A program made the position numbers and the translations under genes. 64,000 bases of DNA from Silene conica. Taxonomy: Eukaryota; Streptophyta; Magnoliopsida; Caryophyllales; Caryophyllaceae. Under the pieces are notes generated by a model. That model worked only from the letters and a program-made list of their open reading frames with translations. It was not told where the DNA came from and did no database searches. Position 1 is the stretch's first letter. The number at the start of each line of letters is the position of its first letter. Below are positions 23,670-36,708 of this stretch, piece after piece. The stretch lies in NCBI GenBank assembly GCA_029255685.2, contig CM055314.2, positions 11,054,399 through 11,118,398 of the forward strand, read 5' to 3'.

Positions 23670-25248
23670 TGATAACTTCGTTATCTACGCGCTTTCCATA
23701 CCTAAAAACTCTTTCTCGTGGCCCGTTTTCTTGCTTTTCATGTGTTCTTCCGTGTTTAATTTGCATATAACGCTCAACTTGCCTTTCGGGGAGCTTGTTT
23801 CGGGTTTAGGTTGTATTTGTCGATTTTTGTAGGGATAACGGACCCATTTGACAACCTAAGGCCCAACACAAACCTATGGATAGCCCAAAACAGAGAAATA
23901 AGGAAGTATTCTGAAGGCACCGTAAGAACCGTGCCGTTCCTCTCCAGGGAAGAAGGAGTCGTGCCCTCCATGCCGTGCCGTGCGGTTCTTGCCGTGCCCA
24001 GCTCAGTTTTTGCGCGGATCTTCATTTACTTGAACGACAATGTTTTGGGTCGTTTTGCCTTTTTGTAACCTAGTATATAAGCACTTTTCCTTCTCTTTTC
24101 ACTACACACCTACCTCTAGTTCAAGTTTTTAGTAAGAGAAACCCATTTTCCTTTGTAATTTGCAACAATCCCTTAATCAATTTCAATAGTTATCAAGCTT
24201 CCTTTGTTCTTTTTTGCTTCATTGTTCTTCCTTGTTCTTCCTAGTTGGTATATTTCTTATCTCTTTCTTTATTTTGTCATTTGTTTACATTTTAGTTGAT
24301 TTAGTAGTTTGAATTTTGCACTTAGCTTGTTCACAAAGTTTCTTCCTTTGGGCTTGATTATTGTTTGTTTTGATTTATTTTGCCTTAGATCATTGTTGTA
24401 GTTGGTTTTTGCATGTTTGATAGTAAGAATTTATCCTTCATCATGTTTAATCACAAATTGTCATCTTTTGTTATGAATTTGACTTTCTTAGTTATGACTA
24501 GTGAGTAGTCTCATACTAGGACTCGATTAGCTCCATCATGGGTGTTTCATTTTATTGATTTCTCACTATATTAGTCCTTGGGTTTGGCTTGTGAGGGTAG
24601 ACTAGGGGATTTGGCTTGTTTATGGGTTTTTGCGGGTTTCATTGACTCTAGACCCTTGTCCATCGGCGAAAGTCGGTCAGGTTGGGAGTCGGGGTGGCTT
24701 GTTTGACCTTATTGTCTACCTAGGTTGAGACCGAAAGGGAGAACCGATGGAGGACCCCCTAGTCTAGCGTTTGAAATCGACCTTCGAGAGGAGGGGATGG
24801 ATGACCCGGAAACCAACGTGGGTATTTAACTTAGGACATCGACTTTCGAACCCGAGAGGGGGGTTGGTCGGGATTGCTAGTGTCTTATAGTGAGCCCGAG
24901 AGGGAGTCTATGAGCGAATTAGAGGCGTTTTCCCCCTTATAACCCATACCCGTTGACTAGTAAAGAGAGATCATAATCATGAATACTTATGGTGGAGTGA
25001 AATCGGGTCCTAGGCCTTTTCTCTATTGAATTACATCCATTTCTTTCACTTGTTATTGTTAGTTTATTTAATTTACCTTGTTATTTCATACTTAGCTTAT
25101 TTGTAGTTATTCATCTCAACCATCTCATTGTCGACTTAGCTAAACTCATAACTTGAATAGCTAGTATTGCGATTTTAGCTCCCTGTGAATCGACCCTCGA
25201 GTGCTACTTCGTCAACCGTGCACTTGCGGTATTAAAACATCCACATCA
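23670..25248 (+). repeat. Athila 5' LTR
   Basis: TGATAACTTCG start; TATA-like CCTAGTATATAAGC near 24,070; a GCCGTGC-rich block (23,911-24,000) just upstream of it, in the position of U3 control sequence; end CCACATCA. Nearly identical to 45,673-47,251. Confidence 0.85.
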
Positions 25249-25254
25249 AGTTTT

Positions 25255-25272
25255 TGGCGCCCTTGCCGGGGA
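25255..25272 (+). promoter_or_regulatory. Athila primer binding site (tRNA-Asp type)
   Basis: TGGCGCCCTTGCCGGGGA, one base off the tRNA-Asp complement used by Athila elements, lies six bases after the LTR end. Confidence 0.75.
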
Positions 25273-25392
25273 GCCAATAATTGCATATTAGCCAATTCTA
25301 GTTTAGTCTAGACTAAGTCATAGTTAACTTTGCACACTCCGGTGTGCCATCTTTGTTATTAATCTTTTTCTTCAAGTGTGTAGGTTTATTGC

Positions 25393-27590
25393 ATGAGTAG
25401 AAGAACTCGCAAGGCCCAACCACAATATCCTATAGACCTTGAGATAGAAGCTACCGCAAGACGCCTCAACGCCTTAAGAAGAAGGGGATTGATTGAAGTC
25501 CCAATTGAGGAAGTAACTTCATTTGGAGAGAGTTCTCAACCTTCACCTTTTGAGAATCCTTTCCACATTCCCGAGGAAGATACAATGGTAGAACCCGAAC
25601 CCGTCGCCATGAGAGACCGGTTGGCCCCAAAGACGGTTGTAAACCCGAGCATAGTTAAGCCTCCAATTCAAGCCAACAACTTTGAGTTGAAAGCAACTTT
25701 GTTGCAACTAGTACAAGGAAATAAATTTGGTGGAGGAGCCACCGAAAACCCTAACGAGCACATAAACGACTTTCTTGATAGTTGTGAGATGTATAAAGCC
25801 AATAGTGTGAGTGATGATGCTCTCCGCTTAAGGCTCTTTCCGCACTCTTTGAGGGGAAGTGCTAAGGAGTGGCTTAAGAGTTGTGAACCGGAGTCGTTAA
25901 GGACTTGGGATGATGTCTCTAAAGCCTTTCTCAACAAGTATTTTCCGCCACAAAGAACCGCAAGGATCAAGAGTGAGCTCCAAGGATTTACACAACTAGA
26001 AGATGAGACGCTTTATGAGGCTTGGGAGAGGTTTAAAGCGTTGCAAAGACTGTGCCCACACCACGGAATCGGAGAGGACGAACTCATAAACAATTTTTAT
26101 GAAGGACTCAACAATGAAATGAAGATGAACCTTGATTCCGGTTCCGGGAAAGGAGCACTAGACAAGATAGACCACAAAACCGCCAAGGGCTTGATTGAAG
26201 AAATGGCTTCTAGGACTTTCCATTGGAGTCATGATAGGCATAAGAGGAAAGAGAAGTCAAGTGTTGAGACGGCGAGTAACCTTTAGGTGAAAGGATTGAT
26301 AGATGAATTGAAGCAACAAGTTGCTTTACTGAGTGTTAACAAGAACCAAGCCCACACTTCAAACAATTCGTGTTCGAGCCGTCAACAAGTGTATTATTGT
26401 GATTTTTGTGGAGATCAAGGGCACTCTCCCAATGAGTGTCACTTGATAGGAGGAGATGGAAGCGGGATGGAACAAGTGAACGGTTTGTGGGAGTCCACTC
26501 CGGCACAAAGAGCTTTCAATAACAATCAATACCACCCGGGGTTGAGGAACCATCCCAACTTTTCCTACAATTCTAACAATGTTCAAAATCCCAATTTCCA
26601 ATCAAAACCACAACAAAATCCCAATTTTCAAGCACAAAAACCAAATCCAACATTCAATAATGCACCTCCCGGTTTCCAAGGGAAAACCTTTACTCCAAGA
26701 CCACCTTTCCAAACACCCAATCAATCTTTTCAACCAAACCAACAATCCTTCCAACAACCTTTTCAACAACAACAAACCCAACAACCTTTTCAACAACAAC
26801 AAACCCAACCAAAAACCAATCTTGAGTCAATGATGGAACAACTCATGACCAACCAAAACCAATTCATAACCAACTCCAACCAAAGGCAAGATGACACAAC
26901 CACTTCAATTAACCAATTGCGGAGTCAAATGCAAGCTTCTCAACGAATAACCGATAACCTAATTTCTCAATTAGCCACTCAATTGGGGAATATGCAAGGT
27001 CCGAACGGAAGATTTCCGGGAAAGACCGAGGAGAACCCGAAAACCGTGAACTCTATTCACTTGAGAAGCGGGAGAGAATTGGATGACCGGGTACCGGTAA
27101 AGAAGAGAAATAGTAGTGTTGGCAAACAAGAGAAGGTCGTTGTTGAGACTAGCAAGGAGCCGGAAGAAGACCTTGTGGAGATAGTGGTGGAAACACCAAT
27201 GGTAATTGATGAGCCAAAGAAGATAGTTGAAGAACCAAGGCCAAGTGTTGTAAAGCCTTTTGTGCCACAAATTCCATTTCCACAAAGGTTGGCAAGAGCA
27301 AAGCTTGAGCAAAAGTATGGGAAGTTCTTGGACATGATGAAGGATGTGAACATCACCATTCCATTTCTAGATGCTATTAAGGAAATCCCAACTTATTGGA
27401 AATTCTTGAAAGATTTGGTGTCCAACAAGAATTCCTTGAACACTTTTCAAACGGTGAATGTTTCAAAAGAGTGTAGTGCCATACTCATGAATGAAGTTCC
27501 CGCCAAGCTTGAAGACCCCTGGAGCTTTTCTATCCCATGCCTAATTGGGGATGTCCGGGTTGAGAGAGCTTTATGCGATTTGGGGGCGGG
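25393..27590 (+). pseudogene. Athila gag region
   Basis: Starts MSRRTRKAQPQYP. The retrotransposon gag core is visible around 25,660-26,130 (FGGGATENPNEHINDFL, LRLFPHSLRGSAKEWL, FLNKYFPP, LYEAWERFKALQRLCPHHG). A zinc-knuckle-like CDFCGDQGHSPNEC follows at about 26,400, then a long Q/N/P-rich linker typical of Athila and the approach to protease. Encodes the particle shell protein in the family. Fossil; about one or two breaks. Confidence 0.85.
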
Positions 27591-29193
27591 CAAGCATTAG
27601 CCTCATGCCTCTTAAAATATTCAAGAAATTGAAGGGCTTTGAGCTTTCTCCTACAAGAGTTTCTCTACAACTAGCGGATAAGTCGGTGAGATATCCAATG
27701 GGGCTTGTGGAAGATGTGCCACTCAAGGTTGGAAAGATAGTCATCCCATGTGACTTTTATGTCATGGATATGCCCGAAGACACAAATGTTCCCATCATTT
27801 TGGGGCGCCCATGCCTTGCCACGGGAGGTGCCCTTATTGATGTCAAAAACGGGAAGCTATCTTTACAAGTTGGGGATGATAAAATGGAGTTTTCTTTAGA
27901 TAAAGCTATGAGTGAGCCCTCGGAGGGAAAAGCATGCTACATGGTAGATGTCCTTGAAGATTGTGTGGACAAGAAAACCAATGAAGGGCATACTAGCTTA
28001 CAAGGGTTCCTAGAAGGAAAAGTGAGGGATTGCAAAGAACATAGGGAATATGCCATGGCTATGGAGGCAACTCCCTTAGAGGAGCCGAACAAGAGATTTG
28101 AAAGCTTGAGGAAGGATGGTAAAGAAGAGGAGAGATCCACGCCTCCTCAAGTGGAGTTGAAACCCCTTCCCTCTACTCTTAAACATGTTTTCCTTGGTCC
28201 TAATGACACCTACCCTATTATTGTTAATAGTGCACTTAATGACATTGAGCTAGAAAAATTACTACTTGTTGTGAGAAAATACAAGGATGTCATTGGGTAC
28301 ACTATTGATGATATTAAGGGTATTAGTCCCTCTTTTTGCACCCACCGCATCCATCTTGAGGATGAGGGTTCTTCATCGGTAGAACCCAAACGCCGCCTTA
28401 ACCCCACCATGAAGGAGGCGGTTAGGAAGGAGGTGTTGAAGCTCTACGATGCGAGAATCATCTATCCCATCTCGGATAGCAAATGGGTGAGTCCGGTACA
28501 TGTCGTGCCAAAGAAAGGAGGGATGACGGTGGTCAAGAATGACAAGAATGAGCTAATACCCACAAGAACGGTAACCGGGTGGCGTATGTGTGTGGATTAT
28601 AGGAGGTTGAACAAATCAACCCGGAAAGACCACTACCCTCTCCCGTTTATGGGTCAAATGCTAGAGCGTCTTGCCCAACATAATTTCTTTTGTTTTCTTG
28701 ATGGTTATTCGGGGTTTTTTCAAATCCCAATTCACCCCAATGACCAAGAGAAAACCACCTTTACTTGCCCTTTCGGCACTTTTGCATATAGGAGAATGCC
28801 ATTCGGACTATGTAATGCCCCTTCCACTTTCCAACGTTGTATGATGTCCATTTTCTCCGATTTTGTTGAGCAAGAGATGGAAGTTTTTATGGATGATTTT
28901 TCCGTTGTGGGAAAATCTTTTGACCTTTGCTTAACAAATTTGGAGAAAGTGTTGAAGAAATGTGAGGAAACTCATTTGGTGTTGAATTGGGAAAAGTGCC
29001 ATTTTATGGTGCAAGAAGGGGTAGTCTTGGGGCATTTGGTGTCAAATCGTGGAATAGAAGTAGACAAGGCTAAAGTTGAGGTCATTGAGAGCCTCCCTCC
29101 CCCAACCAATGTCAAAGGGGTGAGGAGTTTCCTTGGTCATGCGGGGTTTTATCGCCGTTTCATCAAGGATTTCTCTAAGATAGCTAGGCCTTT
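27545..29193 (+). pseudogene. Athila protease and reverse transcriptase region (left of the Tekay insertion)
   Basis: Protease-like ASISLMPLKIFKKL and NVPIILGRPCLATGG; reverse transcriptase WRMCVDYRRLNKSTRKDHYP, FQIPIHPNDQEKTTFTCPFG, the catalytic box as FMDDFSV, and VRSFLGHAGFYRRFIKDFSK just before the insertion. Athila has a characteristic insert before the reverse transcriptase, seen here as KKGGMTVVKNDKNELIPTRT. Confidence 0.9.
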
Positions 29194-30229
29194 TGTAACA
29201 CCCCCATTTATTTAAGGGCCTGTACTAGGACTCCCCAGATAAGTAAGGGTGTTACCATCTCGGTTTCCCGAGGCAGTAGATACAAAGGAAAGAAAAACAG
29301 TACTTTAATTAGAATTAAACTCGTTTCAAGTTCTTACAACTGAAATCATAAGTCTTAGCCAAATAAAGAAAGTACAACTCGTGCTAAACTAGCTAAGGTG
29401 ATCTAGACTCTAATCGGGTCCGGATCCAAGCTCTTCCTCCCATAGCTCCCCCTTAGCTTCAGCCACCTGTCAATCTGCTCCCCAATAATTTGGTTCATCA
29501 CAGGTGATCACGAACACACAGGGTCAACCACGAGGTTGAGTAGGGAAAATAATAAATATAACAACAATATAATAACTCCGCACCGATCCAACGCCAATTA
29601 AACTCCGCACCGATCCAACACCGTATAAACTCCGCACCGATCCAACTCCAAATATACTCCGCACCGATCCAACACCAATATACTCCGCACCGATCCAACA
29701 CCAATATACTCCGCACCGATCCAACACCGTATAACAAAACAATATAATATATATGCACATCGTAATAATATCTCAGAATGATATAAATAGCACAAAATAA
29801 CGATCTCATGATATTATATCGTAAACATGCTTAACACCAAAGATGAACAAATCACACATTATTATAAACCAATACTTTCCCCTACCTGAAATAGTAGGAA
29901 CGCAGACACAATCCGAGATATGCTTAGAAATGTTCTACTCGAAACTCGCTACCTAAACAGGTATACGTAACGAATTAATAACTTATACGACACCCTTAAC
30001 AATCACACTTACTAAAAGAAATGGCAACCCCCATAAGTAGAAAGTTTCCATAAATAGAAACTTTCCCGATATAGCAACTTCCAAAAATAGCAACTTCTAA
30101 ATATAACAACTTTCGTTTGAATTTCAAATTATTCTATATACTACCACCATAACCAAAATTCCCATAAATAAAATAATCTTTACCATAAATAAAAATAATA
30201 CAACCATAATTACAATTTATATTACTAAA

Positions 30230-30317
<88 letters not shown>

Positions 30318-31504
30318 CGTAATAAACAACAAAACAGCCCCCCTCCTTCAAAGACTCCACCACGACTCCAACAGCCCCTCTAACCACCTCACGACCGCCT
30401 CACTGCCCGCCGACAACCACCCTACGTAACACCCAGACCACCCACTCCATCACTGACACCCACCATCACCGTCGACTCCCTCCAATACGACCGACCAGAC
30501 ACAAACCCAACCCTGGTTCCTTCCCTACACTACGCTGCTACCCCCTGAACAGCCCCCTGTCGACGCAACCACCAGGGCTTCCACCACACACCACCACCTT
30601 CCACGACCCCTTTGACACCTGACTGACAGACCCTGGTGGTGCCACTGTGTCGACCTCCCCCGAGTCAACAGTGGTACCACCCCCTTACACACCTCTTCGT
30701 GAACACCCAACCACACCCAGACTCCAACCCCTACAACAGCCCCATCGAACACCACTTTCTACACCACCCCCTGTCCTTGTAACCACCGAGACCGACCACC
30801 CACTAATCTCCTGACCACCGTGAACAAAATAACAGAAACAAGAACTCGAAATAACAACCTAACAACAACCGAGATCTAAACAAAGGTGAGTAGACCAACA
30901 CGATTCTAAAAATTGACAAGGCATGACTCACGTACCTGTTTCCCTGACCAAAACGATGGGGTTAGACACGGCTAAAAAGACTGTAGGCACTCCCTCTCTC
31001 TTCCGTGTGGTGGTGGCTGTAAGATCTAGGGTTTTGTTTAGATGATAAAGCTCTGAAAATAAGAGCACAACACTCTCTTATATGGCGGCTTGTTCACGGT
31101 TTGAGGTGAGGATGAGTGTAAGAATTAGATTAGGGTTATGTTGCCATCGTGGGCTGTGGTGTTTGTGCACAGAAACCGAGGCCCAACACCACTCCTTAGA
31201 GGTCTTGAGTTCGAAACCCAAGAGGACCCAAGTCACTACCTCGAGAACCCTTGATCGAACCCCATCAAACACATAAACGTAGCCTAAAGCTTATATGCAA
31301 AGGAAGTATTAAAACCGTATTTAACCTTGTAACAAAATAAATCTCATAACTAAACGTGACAAAAATCGAGGTATTACAGTCTTCCCCCCTTAAAATGAAC
31401 TTCGTCCCGAAGTTCAACATCGCTCAGATGGCAACACAATCACCTCAAACGCATTTGGAACATAAAACAACACAAAAGATTCACTTAAATCACAGAATGT
31501 TACA
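29194..31504 (-). repeat. Tekay left (3') LTR
   Basis: TGTAACACCCCC start and AATGTTACA end. Contains a 26-bp minisatellite, a (TAA)n run (about 30,230-30,315) and a GC-rich stretch whose frames are not genes. A purine tract (minus: CTTTAAGGGGGGTGGAA, about 31,505-31,521) borders it. A second purine tract followed by TGTAATACC lies inside it, at about 31,378-31,393. Confidence 0.9.
29574..29733. repeat. 26-bp minisatellite in Tekay LTR
   Basis: Six copies of a 26-base unit such as ACTCCGCACCGATCCAACAC plus a variable tail. The sister array lies at 37,090-37,246. The core is shared with the 27-bp array in the LTRs of the coding-free element. Confidence 0.85.
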
Positions 31505-31546
31505 TTCCACCCCCCTTAAAGAAAAGTTACGTCTGCGTAACTTACC

Positions 31547-34200
31547 TCAATCGAACAAATGTGGATAACGCTCTCGCATGGATGCCTCAGGCTCCCACGT
31601 AGCCTCCTCCTGATTGTGATTCGTCCACAAGACCTTCACCAAGGACGTCTCCCCATTGCGAGTCTTCCGTACCTTCCGGTCCAGAATTTCCTTCGGAGTC
31701 TCAATGTAGGCCAACTGCTCATCTACCTCAATCACCTCGTGCTGAAGCACATGTGATGGGTCACTCACATATTTTCTTAACTGCGAGACATGGAACACGT
31801 TGTGGACCTTGGATAGAGCTGGAGGTAAAGCTAGTCGGTATGCCACTTCGCCAACTCTGTCCAAGATCTCAAACGGTCCAATAAATTTCTGACTCAACTT
31901 GCCACGCTTGCCGAATCTCATCACACCCTTCATTGGAGATACTTTAAGCAGAACTTTCTCGCCAACCTCGAATGAAATATCGCTCCTCTTTAAATCTGCA
32001 TAACTCTTCTGTCGATCCTGGGCTGCCCTCATTTTCTGCCGTATCACCTGAACCTGCTCTACCATCTCCTGGATCATATCCGGGCCTAAAGTCACGACGT
32101 CGGCCCGGTCATCCCAACACACAGGACTTCTACACTTCCTCCCATACAGAGCCTCGAAAGGAGCCATCCCAATACTGGCATGGTAGCTATTGTTATAAGA
32201 AAATTATATCAATCCCAGTCGATCCTCCCAAGATCCTCCGAACTCCAGTACACAAGCTCTCAACATGTCCTCAAGAGTCTGAATCGTTCTCTCAGTCTGA
32301 CCATCAGTAGCTGGATGGAAAGCTGTACTCATCTTCAATTGGGTACCCAAAGCGGTCTGCAACTCCCGCCAAAATCTAGATATGAACCTCGAGTCTCGAT
32401 CTGAAACAATGTCCTTGGGTACGCCATGAAGTTTGACCACATTTTGAACATATGACTTAGCCAACTCGGCTTTACTCCAGGTATCTTTCATTGGAATAAA
32501 GTGAGCTGACTTAGTCAAACGATCCACGATCACCCAAATCATGTTGTTGCCCCTCTGAGTGCGAGGCAACCCCACGATAAAGTCCATCGAAATATTCTCC
32601 CACTTCCACTCTGGCACCTCTAAAGGCTGAACTTTCCCTTGAGGTCTCTTATGCTCCCCTTTCACCCTCTGACATGTCAAGCACCTGTACACAAACTCAG
32701 CGACTTCCTTCTTCATGTTCGGCCACCAAAACGTCTTCTTAAGGTCCTTATACAGCTTGTCACCCCCTGGGTGAACAGAATAGGGAGTAGCATGAGCTTC
32801 AGTCAGGATCTTCTTCTTTAGTCCCTCTACATCCGAAACACACCATCGCCCACTGAACCTCAAGCTACCATCAGTATGGATACTGAACTTGGATGCCGTC
32901 TCTCCACCCTCACTCTCCACCATCTTGCGCCATTTCTGGATTCTCGCATCATTCTTTTGTAACTCCCGTATCTCCCCATACAACTCGGGCTCTACCGTCA
33001 GATCACTAAGAGCATCCCCTTTCCTGATCATGAAAATTCCCATCTCTCTTAATTCACTATGCAACCTCACTCTCGATCTGGCACAATCCAAAGCATGGAC
33101 AGATTTCCTACTTAGGGCGTCAGCTACCACATTTGCCTTGCCTTCGTGATAGACAATCTGCATATCATAATCTCCAATTAATTCTATCCACCTCCTCTGT
33201 CGCATGTTCAACTCTCTCTGGGTGTAGATATACTTCAGGCTCTTATGATCAGAAAACACCTTAAAAGTGGCTCCATAAAGGTAATGACGCCACAATTTCA
33301 GTGCAAAGACCACAGCGCCCAATTCCAAATCATGAGTCGGATAATTTTCTTCATAGGTCTTCAACTGGCGAGACGCATATGCTATTACTCTCCCATTCTG
33401 CATTAACACACAACCCAATCCATGCTTCGAAGCGTCGGTATAAACCTCGAAATTATCACTTCCGACTGGCAAGGCCAGGATAGGAGCTGTTGTCAGACGT
33501 TCCTTAAGAGTCAGGAATGCCTTCTCACAACTCTCATCCCAGACAAAACGGTTCTCTTTTCTCATTAACGATGTCAACGGCTCCGCTATCTTTGAAAAAT
33601 CTTTGACGAATCTCCGATAATATCCAGCCAATCCCAAGAAACTTCGAATTTCGCTCACATTCTTCGGACTCTGCCACTTAATCACAGCCTCGATCTTACT
33701 AGGGTCAACAGACACTCCATCCTTTGAAATTACATGCCCCAGAAACGCCACTTTCTCCAACCAGAACTCGCACTTACTCAGCTTAGCATTGAGCTTATGT
33801 TCCTCTAGGGTCTGAAGTACTTTCCTCAAATGACCCTCGTGCTCTTCTGCGTTCTTAGAGTATACCAGGATATCATCTATGAATACCACCACAAACTTGT
33901 CCAGATATGGGCTGAAGACTCGATTCAGCAAGTCCATGAACACAGCTGGAGCATTAGTCAATCCAAATGGCATAACCACAAATTCATAGTGGCCATACCT
34001 CGTTCGGAAAGCGGTCTTTGGAATATCTTCATCTTTTATCCTCAACTGATGATACCCGGATCTCAAATCAATCTTGGAGAAAACCCCGGCTCCACTCAAT
34101 TGATCAAACAAGTCGTCAATTCTCGGCAAAGGATAACGGTTCTTGATGGTCACATTGTTCAGCTCTCGTTAGTCAACGCACAGCCTCAAACTCCCATCCT
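31547..34200 (-). pseudogene. Tekay pol: reverse transcriptase, RNase H, integrase, chromodomain
   Basis: Minus strand. Reverse transcriptase [20 protein letters not shown] and [13 protein letters not shown] (catalytic DD); RNase [21 protein letters not shown]; integrase zinc finger [18 protein letters not shown]...CLTCQRVK and core [44 protein letters not shown]; integrase C-terminus FHVSQLRKYV; chromodomain LVKVLWTNHNQEEATWEPE, which marks the chromovirus branch and is thought to steer integration to certain chromatin. About two breaks. Confidence 0.9.
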
Positions 34201-36157
34201 TCTTCTTCACAAATAACACAGGCGCTCCCCAGGGCGACACACTGGGTCGGATGAACCCTTTCTCAGCTAATTCATCCAATTGCTTCTTCAAGTCCTCCAT
34301 TTCTTTCGGTCCCATACGGTACGGTGATTTAGATATTGGTCCCGCTCCTGGTTTTAGGTCAATGGAAAATTCCACTTCCCTCCTCGGCGGTAACCCTGGA
34401 ACATCGTCTCGGAAAACTCCCTCAAACTCCCGTACCACTGGGATTTCACTAGTCTTGGGAGTCTCAGCCTCACAATCCCACATTTGACATAGGATCAGAC
34501 TCTCTCCCTTCCTTAAGCCAGACTTAAGAGTATTAACGGAAATGAATTTGATTTTTGGTTTGACTCGATATCCCTTGTAAGACACCCTCACTCCCTTAGG
34601 TCCCTTCAAGGAAATCTTCTTTTGATGACAGTCGATGAAAGCCCGATACTTCCCTAGCCAGTCCATCCCCAGAATCACCTCAAAGCCCCCTAGTGGAAAT
34701 TCTATGAGGTCACAATAGAAAATTGCTTCCCCGATTTTGATGGGTACACTTCCATAAACTCTATTACAAGCTATTGACTCTCCCGAAGGTATGGTCACTG
34801 AATCCGCGACCCAGTCGAATCTCTCAAGTCCCAAAGCCTTAACATGATCTCTAGACACAAATGAATGGGTGGCACCGGAATCGAAAAGTACGAAAGTAGG
34901 CTTAGAGTTCACAAGAAAAGTACCGGTTACCACATGCGCATCCTCGTGAGCTGCCTGTTTTCCCATGGCAAAGATCTTGCCACTGGACTTGACCCCACTC
35001 TGACTGGCACTAGATGTCCCAGCCTGCTGATTTCCTTCTGTTCCTGTCCTCTGATTGCTTCCATTCCCCTGGTTCTGGTTCTGGTACGTGCGGTTCTGAT
35101 AGTTATTGTAGTTCCTCTGATAATTGCTGCTCTCTCCAGATTTCGCACCCCCACCATAGTTTGTCGTGGGTGTGCGATAGCCACTACTACCATAGGACTG
35201 AGTACGGGATCCCTGGTATCCAGATGTAGGCGTGCGATAGCCCCCAGATTGATTTCCTCCAGACGAACGACACACTGCCTGCTTATGTCCCCTCTTTCCA
35301 CAGCCAAAACACACTATTCCTGCCGAACCACTGCCAGAAACCCCACTCATGTGATTGCCCCCACTCTGATTTCTCGCACCTCCGGAAGAGTTGTTACTGA
35401 AGTAACCACTATACTTGTTGGTGTTTGGTTTCTTTGACCCAGAACTTTCAGTCACAGTCTCAGCCTTCCTCTTTTCTGATTTTGACTTCTTTTCTTCCTT
35501 GATCATATCCGAGAGCCTCTCCGCCGCCCCAGCCCGTAAATAGATGTCCCGGACTGTGGTAGGCGGAGCCGCAATCAGTCTCTTCTTGATAGCAATTGAT
35601 AACCCTCTCTCGAACTTCATTGCCAGCATGGCATCATCGAACCCCATGTCTCCCACATAGTGCACCAACTGGATGAATTTCCTGTAATAAGCCTCTACGG
35701 TCATGTCCTCCGACATTTTGAATGAGTCGAACTCCTCCCTCAGCTTGCTCTTTTGGAATTCTGGTAGAAACACCTCGTTCAAGACCCCCTTGAATGCGTC
35801 CCAAGGAACAAACGCGGTTCCATCCTCTGTAGCTGCTTCCCGGATCTCTCCCTTATTCGCGGTCCACCAGTCTCCAGCCAGTCCTCTCAGATAGTGGGCT
35901 GCTTGGTCAACCCTCAGTTCATCGGGACAGTTCACCAGCTCGAACAAGTTACTAAATTCTCTGCACCAGGCTCCAAGCAAATGAGGTTCCCCCTCTCCGG
36001 TGAATTGGGTAGGATGGTGCCTCGCGATTATCGTGCTCATCTTAGCGGAGTCCATCTGTTTAGCCTTTAGAGCCGCATTCTCGGCTAGTAATCGGTCTAA
36101 CTCCTCTTGTGTGATGTTAGCGAGGTTGTCTCTTCGCGGAGGCATACTATAATACAA
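34169..36157 (-). pseudogene. Tekay gag, protease and start of reverse transcriptase
   Basis: Minus strand. Gag begins MPPRRDNLANITQEELDRLL and continues with QFTGEGEPHLLGAWCREF and the typical gag fold to about 35,500. The CCHC knuckle CFGCGKRGHKQAVC is at about 35,300, followed by a G/S/Y/N/Q-rich linker. The protease motif is VLFDSGATHSFVS with the flap region ending ILGMDWLGKY. The last part, PYRMGPKEMEDLKKQLDEL, opens the reverse transcriptase, which continues in the neighbouring block. Confidence 0.9.
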
Positions 36158-36693
36158 CAGAAAAGAAATGAGTCCCGTCTCATGTGGGTACCCATTAGGA
36201 TTAGGGCTAAAGTCCCTAAACGATAAAGTCTAGCATCAACTACCAGATTGAGTACTATAAAACTATAACATGGCTCGGGATCACATAACCGCATATCACT
36301 AGACATGATGAGAAAGGAAATGAAAGCAGTTACTGACATGTTTCAAGATACTTCACATAACCAAACAAGTTCACACCTCTTTATTCAACAATTAAAATCC
36401 CTTTCATGCTCATGCCCCTTCCGGCTATTCCAATTAGTTTCATATACTCAAGTTTGCATAGATACTTCATCACAATATACCATTACTGCCATCTTATCCT
36501 AATCTACCCCTTTTCTCTCGTATTTTCAGTCGGGGTTCCCGGGTAAGACTGATAGGGCCAATGGTTCGGTGTGAGGGGCCCCCAGACTCATACTTTACCT
36601 CTAGTGTGCTCCTAACAGTCCTATCCCGGGGTTCATTTTATTTAGACTCTCCTACGTTCATTGGGTTCATTAGGTTAGGCCTGAGGATCGTTC
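36158..36693 (-). other. Tekay 5' leader between primer site and gag
   Basis: Non-coding on both strands; lies between the 5' LTR and gag, as expected for an untranslated leader. Confidence 0.6.
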
Positions 36694-36705
36694 TCTCTGA
36701 TACCA
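36694..36705 (-). promoter_or_regulatory. Tekay primer binding site (initiator tRNA-Met type)
   Basis: On the minus strand TGGTATCAGAGA follows the 5' LTR after three bases. It matches the initiator-Met complement used by most plant LTR retrotransposons. Confidence 0.8.
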
Positions 36706-36708
36706 CTT

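Noticed and set aside
29498-29809. Minus-strand frames with WIGAE / GVGSVRS repeats
   Set aside because: 26-bp minisatellite in the Tekay LTR, repeated in the sister LTR; not a gene.
31078-31276. Overlapping frames on both strands inside the Tekay LTR (and sister copy at 38,569)
   Set aside because: Duplicated exactly in both LTRs, no domain, no start context.
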